Made by a program: the position numbers and the translations under genes. Below the pieces are notes generated by a model. It saw only the letters and a list, made by a program, of their open reading frames with translations. It was not told the DNA's origin and searched no databases. From a virus: DNA of 43,999 nucleotides. Below are positions 30,641-36,884 of the stretch, piece by piece. The stretch lies in IMG/VR virus record IMGVR_UViG_3300028550_000711, positions 1 through 43,999 of that record. One strand, written 5' to 3'. Positions within the stretch are counted from its first letter, which is position 1; each line of letters opens with the position of its first letter.

Positions 30641-32092
30641 CTGGGCCTCCTCGTCTTCATCTATCTGGCTTAACGCACCCAGACCAACTGCCACTGGGGC
30701 TGTTGCTGCCGTGAGGTTTGGTAGCTGCGATAGGCGCGGATCAAACATTGCATTCGGACTGCGTACTTTTTTGGGATCAAGCTCAACCCTGTGCGTGGCT
30801 CCCGCTGGGCCGAAGCCAAAAGTTGTTCCCGCCCTTGGCAAATCAATGGCGTCAAATCCTGCGTTTCGATAGACCTGATTTAAAATCTGGCCCGGCCCAG
30901 CTTGGTCGGGGTCATAGTAATTACTGTTGTAATTGGTTCTAAATATTCTTTCTAAATCTTCTGCGTCAATTTCGCCATAGTCATCAAGGTGCATATATAG
31001 TTCAGACCTAATATTGTCATATGCGTCAGTGCCATTATCTGGCAAGTTATCCAGCAAGTCATCAATAATATCAACCGCTGGCCCCTCGCGGTCAAAGCCA
31101 TAGCTGTCATCATTGGCAAGCTCTTCAGCGCGTTCTTGTACGGCCTCACGGTATTCTATCTTATCGGGGTATGCCGACTGATCGATTTCTTTCTCTGCAT
31201 CGTCAATGTAATCCGCTGGGTCTAGCTCCCTGCGTCCACCCTTAAAGACGGTGGCGTCTCTTCCCTCAATGATGACAGGGTTTTCAACGCGATCCACCAG
31301 CTTAACAACCTGACCGCCACCTCGCGTAATTCTGTACTCTGCCAGTGCCTGCATAAAGCCGGGTGGGAACGATCCTGACCTAACCGTACTGTCTGGGTCT
31401 GCGGTGCCAAAAACATCTTCAACAAATTCTTCAAATTCAATGCCGTCACCCGTTGAGAAATAATCACGGCTCATTAATTCATTGTAACGATCAACAACTT
31501 TCTGTGCATCCTTGGGATCGATGTTTGAATTTCTAATGGCCTGATGCTGCAATAGCTGGGGTATTAGCTGCACTTCAGCCTTGTTCATATCATCAAACAT
31601 AAAATTGGCGGCGTCATACAAATTACTGCTGTCAGTAATTCTATCAATCTCCATATTGACTTGATTTCTTACGTCTGGGCCTGTCAGGGACGCATAATTA
31701 TCGCCTGCGTCACTAGGGTCGGTGGATGTGTACAGACCGCCCCCACTGTGCGCCTGACCGCTGTATGTGCCGCTCTCTGTGCCTTCCAGCTTGGCCTGTG
31801 GGTTCATGTAAACGTCACTGGGGTCGGCCATGTATTCTATTTCATCAAAGCCGCCGTGATACCGATCTGCGTCGAAGTCAAAGCCACCCTCACGGCCACG
31901 CTCCAGCCTGCTTGCCGTATCAGTCGGCAGATCATAGTTCTCCACTAAAAACTGCTTGTCAGCGGCTGAATACATTTCGGGGGTGACCTCTGCGCCACGG
32001 CCCATGCCTAATAAGTCGAGAATTTTACGCGACACGTCTTTCCCGACATTTCCGAAAACCGCTCTACTTGCATCACCTATAAGATTTGCCAT
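30638..32092 (-). CDS. Tagged ADP-ribosyltransferase-like protein 3
   Basis: A 484-residue protein, the largest of the three. It opens MANLIGDASRAVFGNVGKDV, has DRYHGGFDEIEYM (YHGG at 78-81), HSGGGLYTSTDPSDAGDNYA, a helical middle, VVKLVDRVENPVII, a large acidic insertion (PADYIDDAEKEIDQSAYPDK), then VYRNAGFDAIDLPRAG and VELDPKKVRSPNAMFD, ending with a hydrophobic patch and acidic tail. This has the same order of elements as proteins 1 and 2, with an acidic extra domain of about 150 residues. It is probably a virion-carried effector. The first catalytic His is kept in a YHGG form. Confidence 0.62.
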   Translation of the reverse strand: MANLIGDASRAVFGNVGKDVSRKILDLLGMGRGAEVTPEMYSAADKQFLVENYDLPTDTASRLERGREGGFDFDADRYHGGFDEIEYMADPSDVYMNPQAKLEGTESGTYSGQAHSGGGLYTSTDPSDAGDNYASLTGPDVRNQVNMEIDRITDSSNLYDAANFMFDDMNKAEVQLIPQLLQHQAIRNSNIDPKDAQKVVDRYNELMSRDYFSTGDGIEFEEFVEDVFGTADPDSTVRSGSFPPGFMQALAEYRITRGGGQVVKLVDRVENPVIIEGRDATVFKGGRRELDPADYIDDAEKEIDQSAYPDKIEYREAVQERAEELANDDSYGFDREGPAVDIIDDLLDNLPDNGTDAYDNIRSELYMHLDDYGEIDAEDLERIFRTNYNSNYYDPDQAGPGQILNQVYRNAGFDAIDLPRAGTTFGFGPAGATHRVELDPKKVRSPNAMFDPRLSQLPNLTAATAPVAVGLGALSQIDEDEEAQ

Positions 32093-32093
32093 A

Positions 32094-32351
32094 TCACCAC
32101 GCCTTGCAAGACCAGTATCTGGCCTTAGTTTTGGGGCCGGGGTTATCGCAGTTGTGACGCGCCCTAAAATTAGATCGTCGGCCCTTTTGGTTTTTCTTAA
32201 TGGTCATGTTGGGATCGCCAAAGGTCACGCGCTTTACCCTATCGCCGTCCGTAACGTATACCACAGACTTCTTCTTGCCGTAAGAGGTTTCGCCCTTGGA
32301 AATGCGGCGGGGGTTGTTTAGCTTTACGCTCTTGCCCTTGTACGTTGCCAT
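32094..32351 (-). CDS. Small basic conserved phage protein
   Basis: An 85-residue basic protein: KSVKLNNPRRISKGE, VVYVTDGDRVKRVTFGDPNM, then a highly patterned C-terminus with RARHNCDNPGPKTKARYW and SCKAW. The RARHNCDxPGxKTxARYWSCxxW ending is one I recall from marine phages and giant viruses; two Cys and a His may bind metal. It lies directly upstream of ART-like gene 3 and overlaps the previous gene by one base. Probably a virion or DNA-binding structural protein. Confidence 0.65.
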   Translation of the reverse strand: MATYKGKSVKLNNPRRISKGETSYGKKKSVVYVTDGDRVKRVTFGDPNMTIKKNQKGRRSNFRARHNCDNPGPKTKARYWSCKAW

Positions 32352-33031
32352 TAGTCTGTGTCCTTTGGTATTAATGTGTCCAGAACATCGTCCAAAGTAG
32401 TGTTATGATCAACAATTAATTCTCCACCATGAAATCCACTAAACCCCGCCTGCCCGTGTTCTGTCGCCATAAAATCTCGTCGTGGAGAATAAGGCAGTTC
32501 GTGGTCGCTAATCCGAACATCTCCAGATGGTGTCTCAACATAATAGCTGCTTACATTGCCGTTTCTATCTGTTGATTTTTTCACGTTGTAACCTAACTTT
32601 CTGGCCTCACGGGCTGCAAATAAAAGATTGTCTTTTGTGGCAATTCTTGCCGCCTGTTCAGCTTCGGCTTTCATAATTCTATCAAGCATATTGTTGTGAT
32701 ATTCTAAATCTGCTGCGTTCTTTTGACCAATTACTGTCGGCGTTCTAAATTCTCTTGTTGCTGCGGCTGAAATCAAGGGGTCTGTGAAATTCGCGCCCTC
32801 TGCTCTTTGAGCCTTCAAGTCTCTAATTTGTCTAACTTGGTTCTGGCTAATATCAAGACCCTGCTCCCGTGCCGCACGGGCGGTTGCCTTTGGCGTGTAA
32901 GATTTTGCCGCAACCTCTGCCATAAATGGATTAGACGGCAACGCGCCAATCTTGCGGCTAAGGGTGTCAACAATATCTTGCCCAACACCCCTAAACAGTA
33001 CCTTGCCTAATGTCCCAATTGGGTTTGCCAT
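32351..33031 (-). CDS. Tagged protein 4
   Basis: A 226-residue protein. It starts MANPIGTLGKVLFRGVGQDI followed by DTLSRKIGALP, the tag in a more divergent form. The body is a helical middle (QVRQIRDLKAQRAEGANFTD) and a beta-like end: LGYNVKKSTDRNGNVSSYYV, ETPSGDVRISDHELP and GGELIVDHNTTLDDVLDTLI. The VETPSGDVRISDHELP segment is one I recall from polyvalent prophage proteins. Not an ART. It is coupled by single-base overlaps to both neighbours. Presumed virion passenger; role unknown. Confidence 0.55.
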   Translation of the reverse strand: MANPIGTLGKVLFRGVGQDIVDTLSRKIGALPSNPFMAEVAAKSYTPKATARAAREQGLDISQNQVRQIRDLKAQRAEGANFTDPLISAAATREFRTPTVIGQKNAADLEYHNNMLDRIMKAEAEQAARIATKDNLLFAAREARKLGYNVKKSTDRNGNVSSYYVETPSGDVRISDHELPYSPRRDFMATEHGQAGFSGFHGGELIVDHNTTLDDVLDTLIPKDTD

Positions 33032-33594
33032 TAGTCGCCGCCTCCAAACAAATCATCATACTCTTGATCAATAATTTTTTGCTCTGCTTCTGATCTTTGT
33101 GTTTTTTCTGTAGCCCGTCTTGCCGTTCGGCTTGGAGCAACAAATGGCATTTGCTCTAACCCGTCTGGGCCAAGTGCCGCTGTAAAAGACCCAACCTTAT
33201 CCGCTCTTTGTTCACTTAATCCAGTAACTGGATTGCTAATAGCTTGAAAGAAAACCTTTCCATTTGGTGCTTGTATTTCATAACCGTATAAATCTGGGTT
33301 GTGAATATCCCCCTTATAACCTATTACTTTATGTACTTCATGTGGGTAACCTTTTCTCCTAGCTACTTGGCCTCCTATTGGCATTAATTTAGTTCCCAGA
33401 GGAAGAGGTAGCTTGCCTTCAGAATTTAATTTTTTACCAATCTCATAAGGCAAATTCATCGTATAAGGCATATCTTCAAGTACACCCCTAACTTTGTCTA
33501 TAAATTTTTGTCTAGTAACCTCTGCGCCTGATGTAGAAAAATCAATTACATTCCCAAACAGTGCCCTGCCTAATCCTCCAATTGGGTTTGCCAT
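33031..33594 (-). CDS. Tagged protein 5
   Basis: A 187-residue protein beginning MANPIGGLGRALFGNVI, the tag shortened to about 17 residues, then a helix, and a beta-rich core (TKLMPIGGQVARRKGYPHEV, HKVIGYKGDIHNPDLYGYEI, QAPNGKVFFQAISNPVTG). The last 50 residues are charged (SRTARRATEKTQRSEAEQKI) with an acidic end. It looks like a small beta-barrel plus tails. It lies between tagged protein 4 and the 169-aa gene. No family recognised. Confidence 0.55.
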   Translation of the reverse strand: MANPIGGLGRALFGNVIDFSTSGAEVTRQKFIDKVRGVLEDMPYTMNLPYEIGKKLNSEGKLPLPLGTKLMPIGGQVARRKGYPHEVHKVIGYKGDIHNPDLYGYEIQAPNGKVFFQAISNPVTGLSEQRADKVGSFTAALGPDGLEQMPFVAPSRTARRATEKTQRSEAEQKIIDQEYDDLFGGGD

Positions 33595-34103
33595 TATTCG
33601 CCGCCCCTTATTAATCCCATCATAGCATCAATGACAGATTTCTGCTCATCCGTATAGTATTCTGGTTCCCATTGACCGACAGCATACCCGCGAATAAATG
33701 CGTCCTTGCGGGATACCTCGTTCCACTGTTCAAATGGCCTTTGCTCACCGCGCTCTTGCACATCATTAAAATACATTTCAACATCGTGCTGCAATTGATC
33801 TGGCGTTTTTAGGCTTTGCAGTATCTCACGCATTTCTGCGTATTCTGGACTGCGTCGAGGAGCTTCATGCAGATATTCGCCAATAATTGCCTGCTCTAGT
33901 TCTTCGCCTTGCAAGGAGGGATCAAAGACTTCGATCAATGGGCTGTTATACCTATCGTCGTAGGCTTCGGTAAACTCTAACTTTCGGCCATTCTGAATGC
34001 CTGAGTTTCGTTGATCAGAAACCTCAATGTCAGAGAACATAGGATATTGCTCTCTGATACCAGCCAGTGCGCCGATTTCCCCCCGTGCGTAATTGTCAGG
34101 CAT
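33594..34103 (-). CDS. Hypothetical protein of the tagged cluster, without tag
   Basis: A 169-residue protein with an acidic, mostly helical body: EQYPMFSDIEVSDQRNSGIQ, LIEVFDPSLQGEELEQAIIG, EYLHEAPRRSPEYAEMREIL, LQHDVEMYFNDVQERGEQRP and a C-terminal AFIRGYAVGQWEPEYYTDEQ. GEYLHEAP has E-x-x-H-E like a metal site but not a full HExxH, so peptidase activity is not claimed. The start overlaps the previous micro-gene's stop by TAATG. Possible partner or immunity-like protein for its neighbours; unproven. Confidence 0.5.
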   Translation of the reverse strand: MPDNYARGEIGALAGIREQYPMFSDIEVSDQRNSGIQNGRKLEFTEAYDDRYNSPLIEVFDPSLQGEELEQAIIGEYLHEAPRRSPEYAEMREILQSLKTPDQLQHDVEMYFNDVQERGEQRPFEQWNEVSRKDAFIRGYAVGQWEPEYYTDEQKSVIDAMMGLIRGGE

Positions 34104-34213
34104 TATTTTTTCTTCTTCTTTTCCTTCAGCCTTTTAAAGTCAGCCCCATTGATTTTATTTTTGGGCTTGGCCTGCTTGGCAATATTTTGCTGCGCCTTGT
34201 TTAGTTTTTTCAT
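34103..34213 (-). CDS. Lys-rich micro-protein
   Basis: A 36-residue peptide, MKKLNKAQQNIAKQAKPKNK start, ending in six Lys or Glu-Lys residues. Its ATG overlaps the previous stop (ATGA) and its stop overlaps the next ATG (TAATG), so it sits in the coupled chain. About 40 percent Lys; would bind nucleic acid or acidic protein surfaces. Too short for homology. Confidence 0.5.
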   Translation of the reverse strand: MKKLNKAQQNIAKQAKPKNKINGADFKRLKEKKKKK

Positions 34214-34383
34214 GCTTTTTTGGCCTTTTTCTTTGCGGTGTCCGACAGGTCTTTCATGTGGACTAAGAACTTACTGGACGCCGTGTGCTTTGCGCCAGAC
34301 ATAACCTTGCCCTTGGCATCCTTGTGGGTAGCGCCCTTATGCTCGACGCCGTTCTTAAAGTAGTGCTTTACGCCTTTAGCCAT
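34210..34383 (-). CDS. Small basic His/Lys-rich protein
   Basis: A 57-residue protein from the ATG at 34383 (MAKGVKHYFKNGVEHKG), with GGAG 6 bases ahead. It has THKDAKGKVMSGAKHTASSK and a helix-like LVHMKDLSDTAKKKAKKA end. A short beta-hairpin GVKHYFKNGVEHKGATH plus a basic tail is a form I have seen among marine phage small structural proteins. It overlaps both neighbours by a few bases. Probably a minor virion or DNA-bound protein. Confidence 0.58.
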   Translation of the reverse strand: MAKGVKHYFKNGVEHKGATHKDAKGKVMSGAKHTASSKFLVHMKDLSDTAKKKAKKA

Positions 34384-34519
34384 TATGATACTCCATTTCA
34401 ATTTCAGCGTCTTGACGCTTCATGTCTGCTTCAATCGCAGCATCTTCAATTGCTTCCTCTATAGCATCTTCTTCCCATTGCTCTTCAAAATCATCGGGAT
34501 CGTTATTTAAAATACCCAT
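34376..34519 (-). CDS. Small acidic protein
   Basis: A 47-residue peptide starting at 34519 (MGILNNDPDDFEEQWEEDAI), nearly half Asp and Glu; its ATG overlaps the stop of the previous gene. An acidic helix (EEAIEDAAIEADMKRQDAEI) makes it a good candidate for shielding or carrying one of the very basic neighbours. It overlaps the basic 57-aa gene by 8 bases, so they are coupled and may be made in equal amounts. Confidence 0.5.
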   Translation of the reverse strand: MGILNNDPDDFEEQWEEDAIEEAIEDAAIEADMKRQDAEIEMEYHNG

Positions 34520-34761
34520 TATTTCTTGCCTTTCCAGTTTACGCGCTTTGCAGATGTCTTGCGCTTTGATGCCGACTTGGCAGACTTGCTTTTGCATTGT
34601 GCCATTGTGGGGCGACAGGCGGGGTAACCTCTTTTGCTTTTAGCAGTTCTAGATTTACGGCCACAAGGCTTGCCTGTTTTGCAGTCAACCCAGCCCTTGC
34701 CTTTGTTCTGACCGAACCAGTCTTTCAGACTGTTGCCGCTACTTTTTTTTGCTTTTGCCAC
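34519..34761 (-). CDS. Cys/Lys-rich small protein
   Basis: An 80-residue protein with a GTG start at 34761. Core: SLKDWFGQNKGKGWVDCKTG, KPCGRKSRTAKSKRGYPACR, PTMAQCKSKSAK. Four Cys (VDCKTGKPCGRK and YPACRPTMAQC) could bind zinc. The LKDWF...GWVDCKTGKPCGR...YPACRPT pattern is a small family (DUF5872-like, from memory) common in marine phages and giant viruses. The basic C-terminus (SKRKTSAKRVNWKGKK) suggests DNA or RNA binding. Confidence 0.65.
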   Translation of the reverse strand: MAKAKKSSGNSLKDWFGQNKGKGWVDCKTGKPCGRKSRTAKSKRGYPACRPTMAQCKSKSAKSASKRKTSAKRVNWKGKK

Positions 34762-34915
34762 TTTTATTGCCCCAGTTTTTTGCGCCGACCTTGCGGCATT
34801 TCACTAAAGCGCCAGAGCCATAGGCTGACGGCCATGTCCCACCGTTGCGCGTATATCGCGCCTTGACCTTACTGTAGCAGGCGTCTCGCTTGGCTTTCTT
34901 TTTCTTTGCCGCCAT
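34739..34915 (-). CDS. Small basic conserved phage protein
   Basis: A 58-residue protein. It begins with KKKKAKRDACYSKVKARY, then GTWPSAYGSGALVKCRKVGA and KNWGNKS. The CYxKVKxRY...WPSAYxSGALVKCRKVGAxNWGN pattern is a highly conserved one in marine phages as I recall. Two Cys, many Lys; probably a virion structural or nucleic-acid-binding element. It starts 4 bases after the end of the 386-aa gene and overlaps the next gene by 23 bases. Confidence 0.68.
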   Translation of the reverse strand: MAAKKKKAKRDACYSKVKARYTRNGGTWPSAYGSGALVKCRKVGAKNWGNKSGKSKKK

Positions 34916-34919
34916 TAGG

Positions 34920-36080
34920 TCACTCCGATTGCTTCAAAGATTCAAGATACGCACTGATTTCGTCAACCATTTGCTGATCCACTCTTTGCCTGTTGTACGG
35001 CGACATCATAAACGATCTAGTGTCATCGCCTGTTTTTGCACCAGATGCCCTGCGTGACGCAAAGTAATCCCTCCAGACCATACCCCCCGGCACATCGTAT
35101 GGCAACGCGCCTGCATATTCACCAGCAACCTGATGACTATAAGTATCGTGAGGCGCAAAAATCAAGTTTCTAGGGTCGGTTGTATTCGCACCCCTTCTTG
35201 GCTTCACTTCTCTGGCGGGGCCATCCATAGTACCAATTGCACGGCCTGTGGCAAAAGTCGGTGTTGTTAAAAGCTCTCGCTCTGTAATGGCCGCTCTAAT
35301 GACCCCAACATTTGGAAACCCAACTTTTACATATTTATCTTTATCCATTTGCTGCCACAGCAAACGTCTTTTTGTACCCGTCATATTGTTATTTATATAA
35401 TCACGGGCGTTAGGGCTTAGAATACCGGGCCAATTTGGGTCGTTTGGCGAGTCTTTTCCTCCACCTTTTCTTACCCATTTATCATATTCGTTTGCAGCTT
35501 TTTTGGTAATTTTACTTTGCTCGATCATTCCCATTGTGGCGTTTGACATCATTTTGGAAAAGTCGCCAGATTGAGCAGCCATAGACGTGAACATCAATCG
35601 CACATCTTCTTTGTCTTCGTTTTGAAGAAATTCTGAGAATTTACCTTTTATAGTCATTGGGTCTTTTTCAGATGCCCATATGCCATCTCCAGCAGAGCGC
35701 ATAAATTGATTGCCGCCTTGCATATTAACAGGCTGGGAAAACGTAGTGTCTCCAATGCCCCTAAGAGCGCCCCCAGCATAGGTTCTGTCGCCATACGCTG
35801 GTATCAGCATTTTGCCTTGCAACGCGCCAATATTTAATTCTTTTCTGGGCTGCAAAGAACCATCTGGCACAAAGTCGTATTGAATATTTTCGACAAAATC
35901 TGGTAGCTTCACGCTTCCCAAACCAGCAGGATCAAGCATTTTTTTTGTAGGTCGTTTGAAGATTTCTGCAAGAACAGAATAATCACCAGCATCAATAAGT
36001 TTTTGCTGAACCTCAGTAACGCCAGCCTTGGCAAGTTCAAAGGCAAGCCTTCCAAATAATCCTACTGGGTTTATCCCCAT
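34920..36080 (-). CDS. Tagged protein 6, large unrecognised protein
   Basis: A 386-residue protein. N-terminus INPVGLFGRLAFELAKAG is a diverged tag (NP-x-G-L-x-G-R-x-x-F). It goes on with QYDFVPDGSLQPRKELNIGA, a Gly-rich patch, GDGIWASEKDPMTIKGKFSE, a helical part, NEYDKWVRKGGGKDSPNDPN, FPNVGVIRAAITERELLTTP, HQVAGEYAGALPYDVPGGMV and a C-terminal helix. FPNVGxxRxAxxD/E...P followed by GEYxGxLP is a pattern I recall from polyvalent phage proteins, but I cannot name the domain. No obvious catalytic motif. Likely a virion-carried protein; it starts one base after a micro-gene. Confidence 0.52.
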   Translation of the reverse strand: MGINPVGLFGRLAFELAKAGVTEVQQKLIDAGDYSVLAEIFKRPTKKMLDPAGLGSVKLPDFVENIQYDFVPDGSLQPRKELNIGALQGKMLIPAYGDRTYAGGALRGIGDTTFSQPVNMQGGNQFMRSAGDGIWASEKDPMTIKGKFSEFLQNEDKEDVRLMFTSMAAQSGDFSKMMSNATMGMIEQSKITKKAANEYDKWVRKGGGKDSPNDPNWPGILSPNARDYINNNMTGTKRRLLWQQMDKDKYVKVGFPNVGVIRAAITERELLTTPTFATGRAIGTMDGPAREVKPRRGANTTDPRNLIFAPHDTYSHQVAGEYAGALPYDVPGGMVWRDYFASRRASGAKTGDDTRSFMMSPYNRQRVDQQMVDEISAYLESLKQSE

Positions 36081-36215
36081 CTACTTGCCCTTTTTCTTCT
36101 TGCCGTATCCGCTGGCGTAGGCAGCACGGCCCTGCTTGGCAGCTTCGGCCTTGGTCTTATAGACCTTGCCCTTGCTGCCCCAGCGGTAGCCGCCCTTAAC
36201 CTTCATGACGGGCAT
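36081..36215 (-). CDS. Small basic conserved phage protein
   Basis: A 44-residue protein: MPVMKVKGGYRWGSKGKVYK then TKAEAAKQGRAAYASGYGKK. The KGGYRWGxxGKVYxTxAxAxKQxxAxYASG pattern is a familiar small phage structural family. Gly/Lys-rich with a beta-hairpin and one helix. Its ATG overlaps the stop of the acidic 100-aa gene (TAATG). Coupling is consistent with a real gene although no longer frame exists. Confidence 0.62.
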   Translation of the reverse strand: MPVMKVKGGYRWGSKGKVYKTKAEAAKQGRAAYASGYGKKKKGK

Positions 36216-36517
36216 TAGTGACCGCCAAGCAGCTTGTTCATCATTTCGTGGACATTGCCGCCATCAAGTTTCATAACTTTGACTTTAACGTCACCGCTTG
36301 GCACTTCCATCATTTCTTCCTCAACGTCTTCGTACATATCATCTTCGTACATGGCATCTTCGCTATCGACGCCCATCATGGTGTGGTGGCACAGCAGCAG
36401 GAAGTTCACCAACTGATCGTCGGACAGATCAAGGCCGTCTGCATTGTGTGGGAAGCCCATTTTTTCCATAAACAATTCAGCGTTTGCTTCCATGTTTTCT
36501 ACGTTTACTTCAGCCAT
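36215..36517 (-). CDS. Acidic Met-rich protein
   Basis: A 100-residue acidic protein. It contains MEANAELFMEKMGFPHNADG, LDLSDDQLVNFLLLCHHTMM and a low-complexity Asp/Glu/Met patch (DDMYEDVEEEMMEVPSGDVK), then a C-terminal helix (HEMMNKLLGGH). The strong negative charge next to a row of very basic mini-proteins suggests a partner or chaperone. AGGAGGCTG precedes its ATG. No family recognised. Confidence 0.52.
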   Translation of the reverse strand: MAEVNVENMEANAELFMEKMGFPHNADGLDLSDDQLVNFLLLCHHTMMGVDSEDAMYEDDMYEDVEEEMMEVPSGDVKVKVMKLDGGNVHEMMNKLLGGH

Positions 36518-36518
36518 A

Positions 36519-36872
36519 TCAGCCTCCTAAGTTATCTGGACGTAATCGTGGGCGAACCAGAGACATTGGATCGACCTGTACAGTGCTATTATAATTGCCT
36601 TGCAGGCTTGGCACGTTTGGCTCTGGCGGCTGAAAGACCTGCGATGACATATCCTTGGCATCGTTTAGGGCATTCATTTCGGCAGTTGCCTGTGCTGACT
36701 GGGGCATAGCGCCGACAACACTTCCAAACATTTCTCGTTCCTGATCAGTTAATGAGCCACCAGCTTGAATGCGTCTGCCAATCATCATTAACTGGTCAGA
36801 CGCCTCTGGCGACATATCACCGGGCGTAATTGATTGCAGATAACGCATTACTAAATCTAAATCTGGGTTCAT
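36519..36872 (-). CDS. Hypothetical virion-module protein
   Basis: A 117-residue protein. N-terminal helical part (LDLVMRYLQSITPGDMSPEA, then MIGRRIQAGGSLTDQEREMF), a central helix (GAMPQSAQATAEMNALNDAK), then a Pro/Asn/Val-rich tail (VFQPPEPNVPSLQGNYNSTV). It lies between the 564-aa repeat protein and the acidic protein. The tail looks unstructured, suitable for docking on a virion surface. Not recognised. Confidence 0.5.
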   Translation of the reverse strand: MNPDLDLVMRYLQSITPGDMSPEASDQLMMIGRRIQAGGSLTDQEREMFGSVVGAMPQSAQATAEMNALNDAKDMSSQVFQPPEPNVPSLQGNYNSTVQVDPMSLVRPRLRPDNLGG

Positions 36873-36884
36873 GTCGTGTGTTCC

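Noticed and set aside
33594-34103. GEYLHEAP as a possible metallopeptidase motif
   Set aside because: It is not a HExxH site, and no third ligand can be pointed to.
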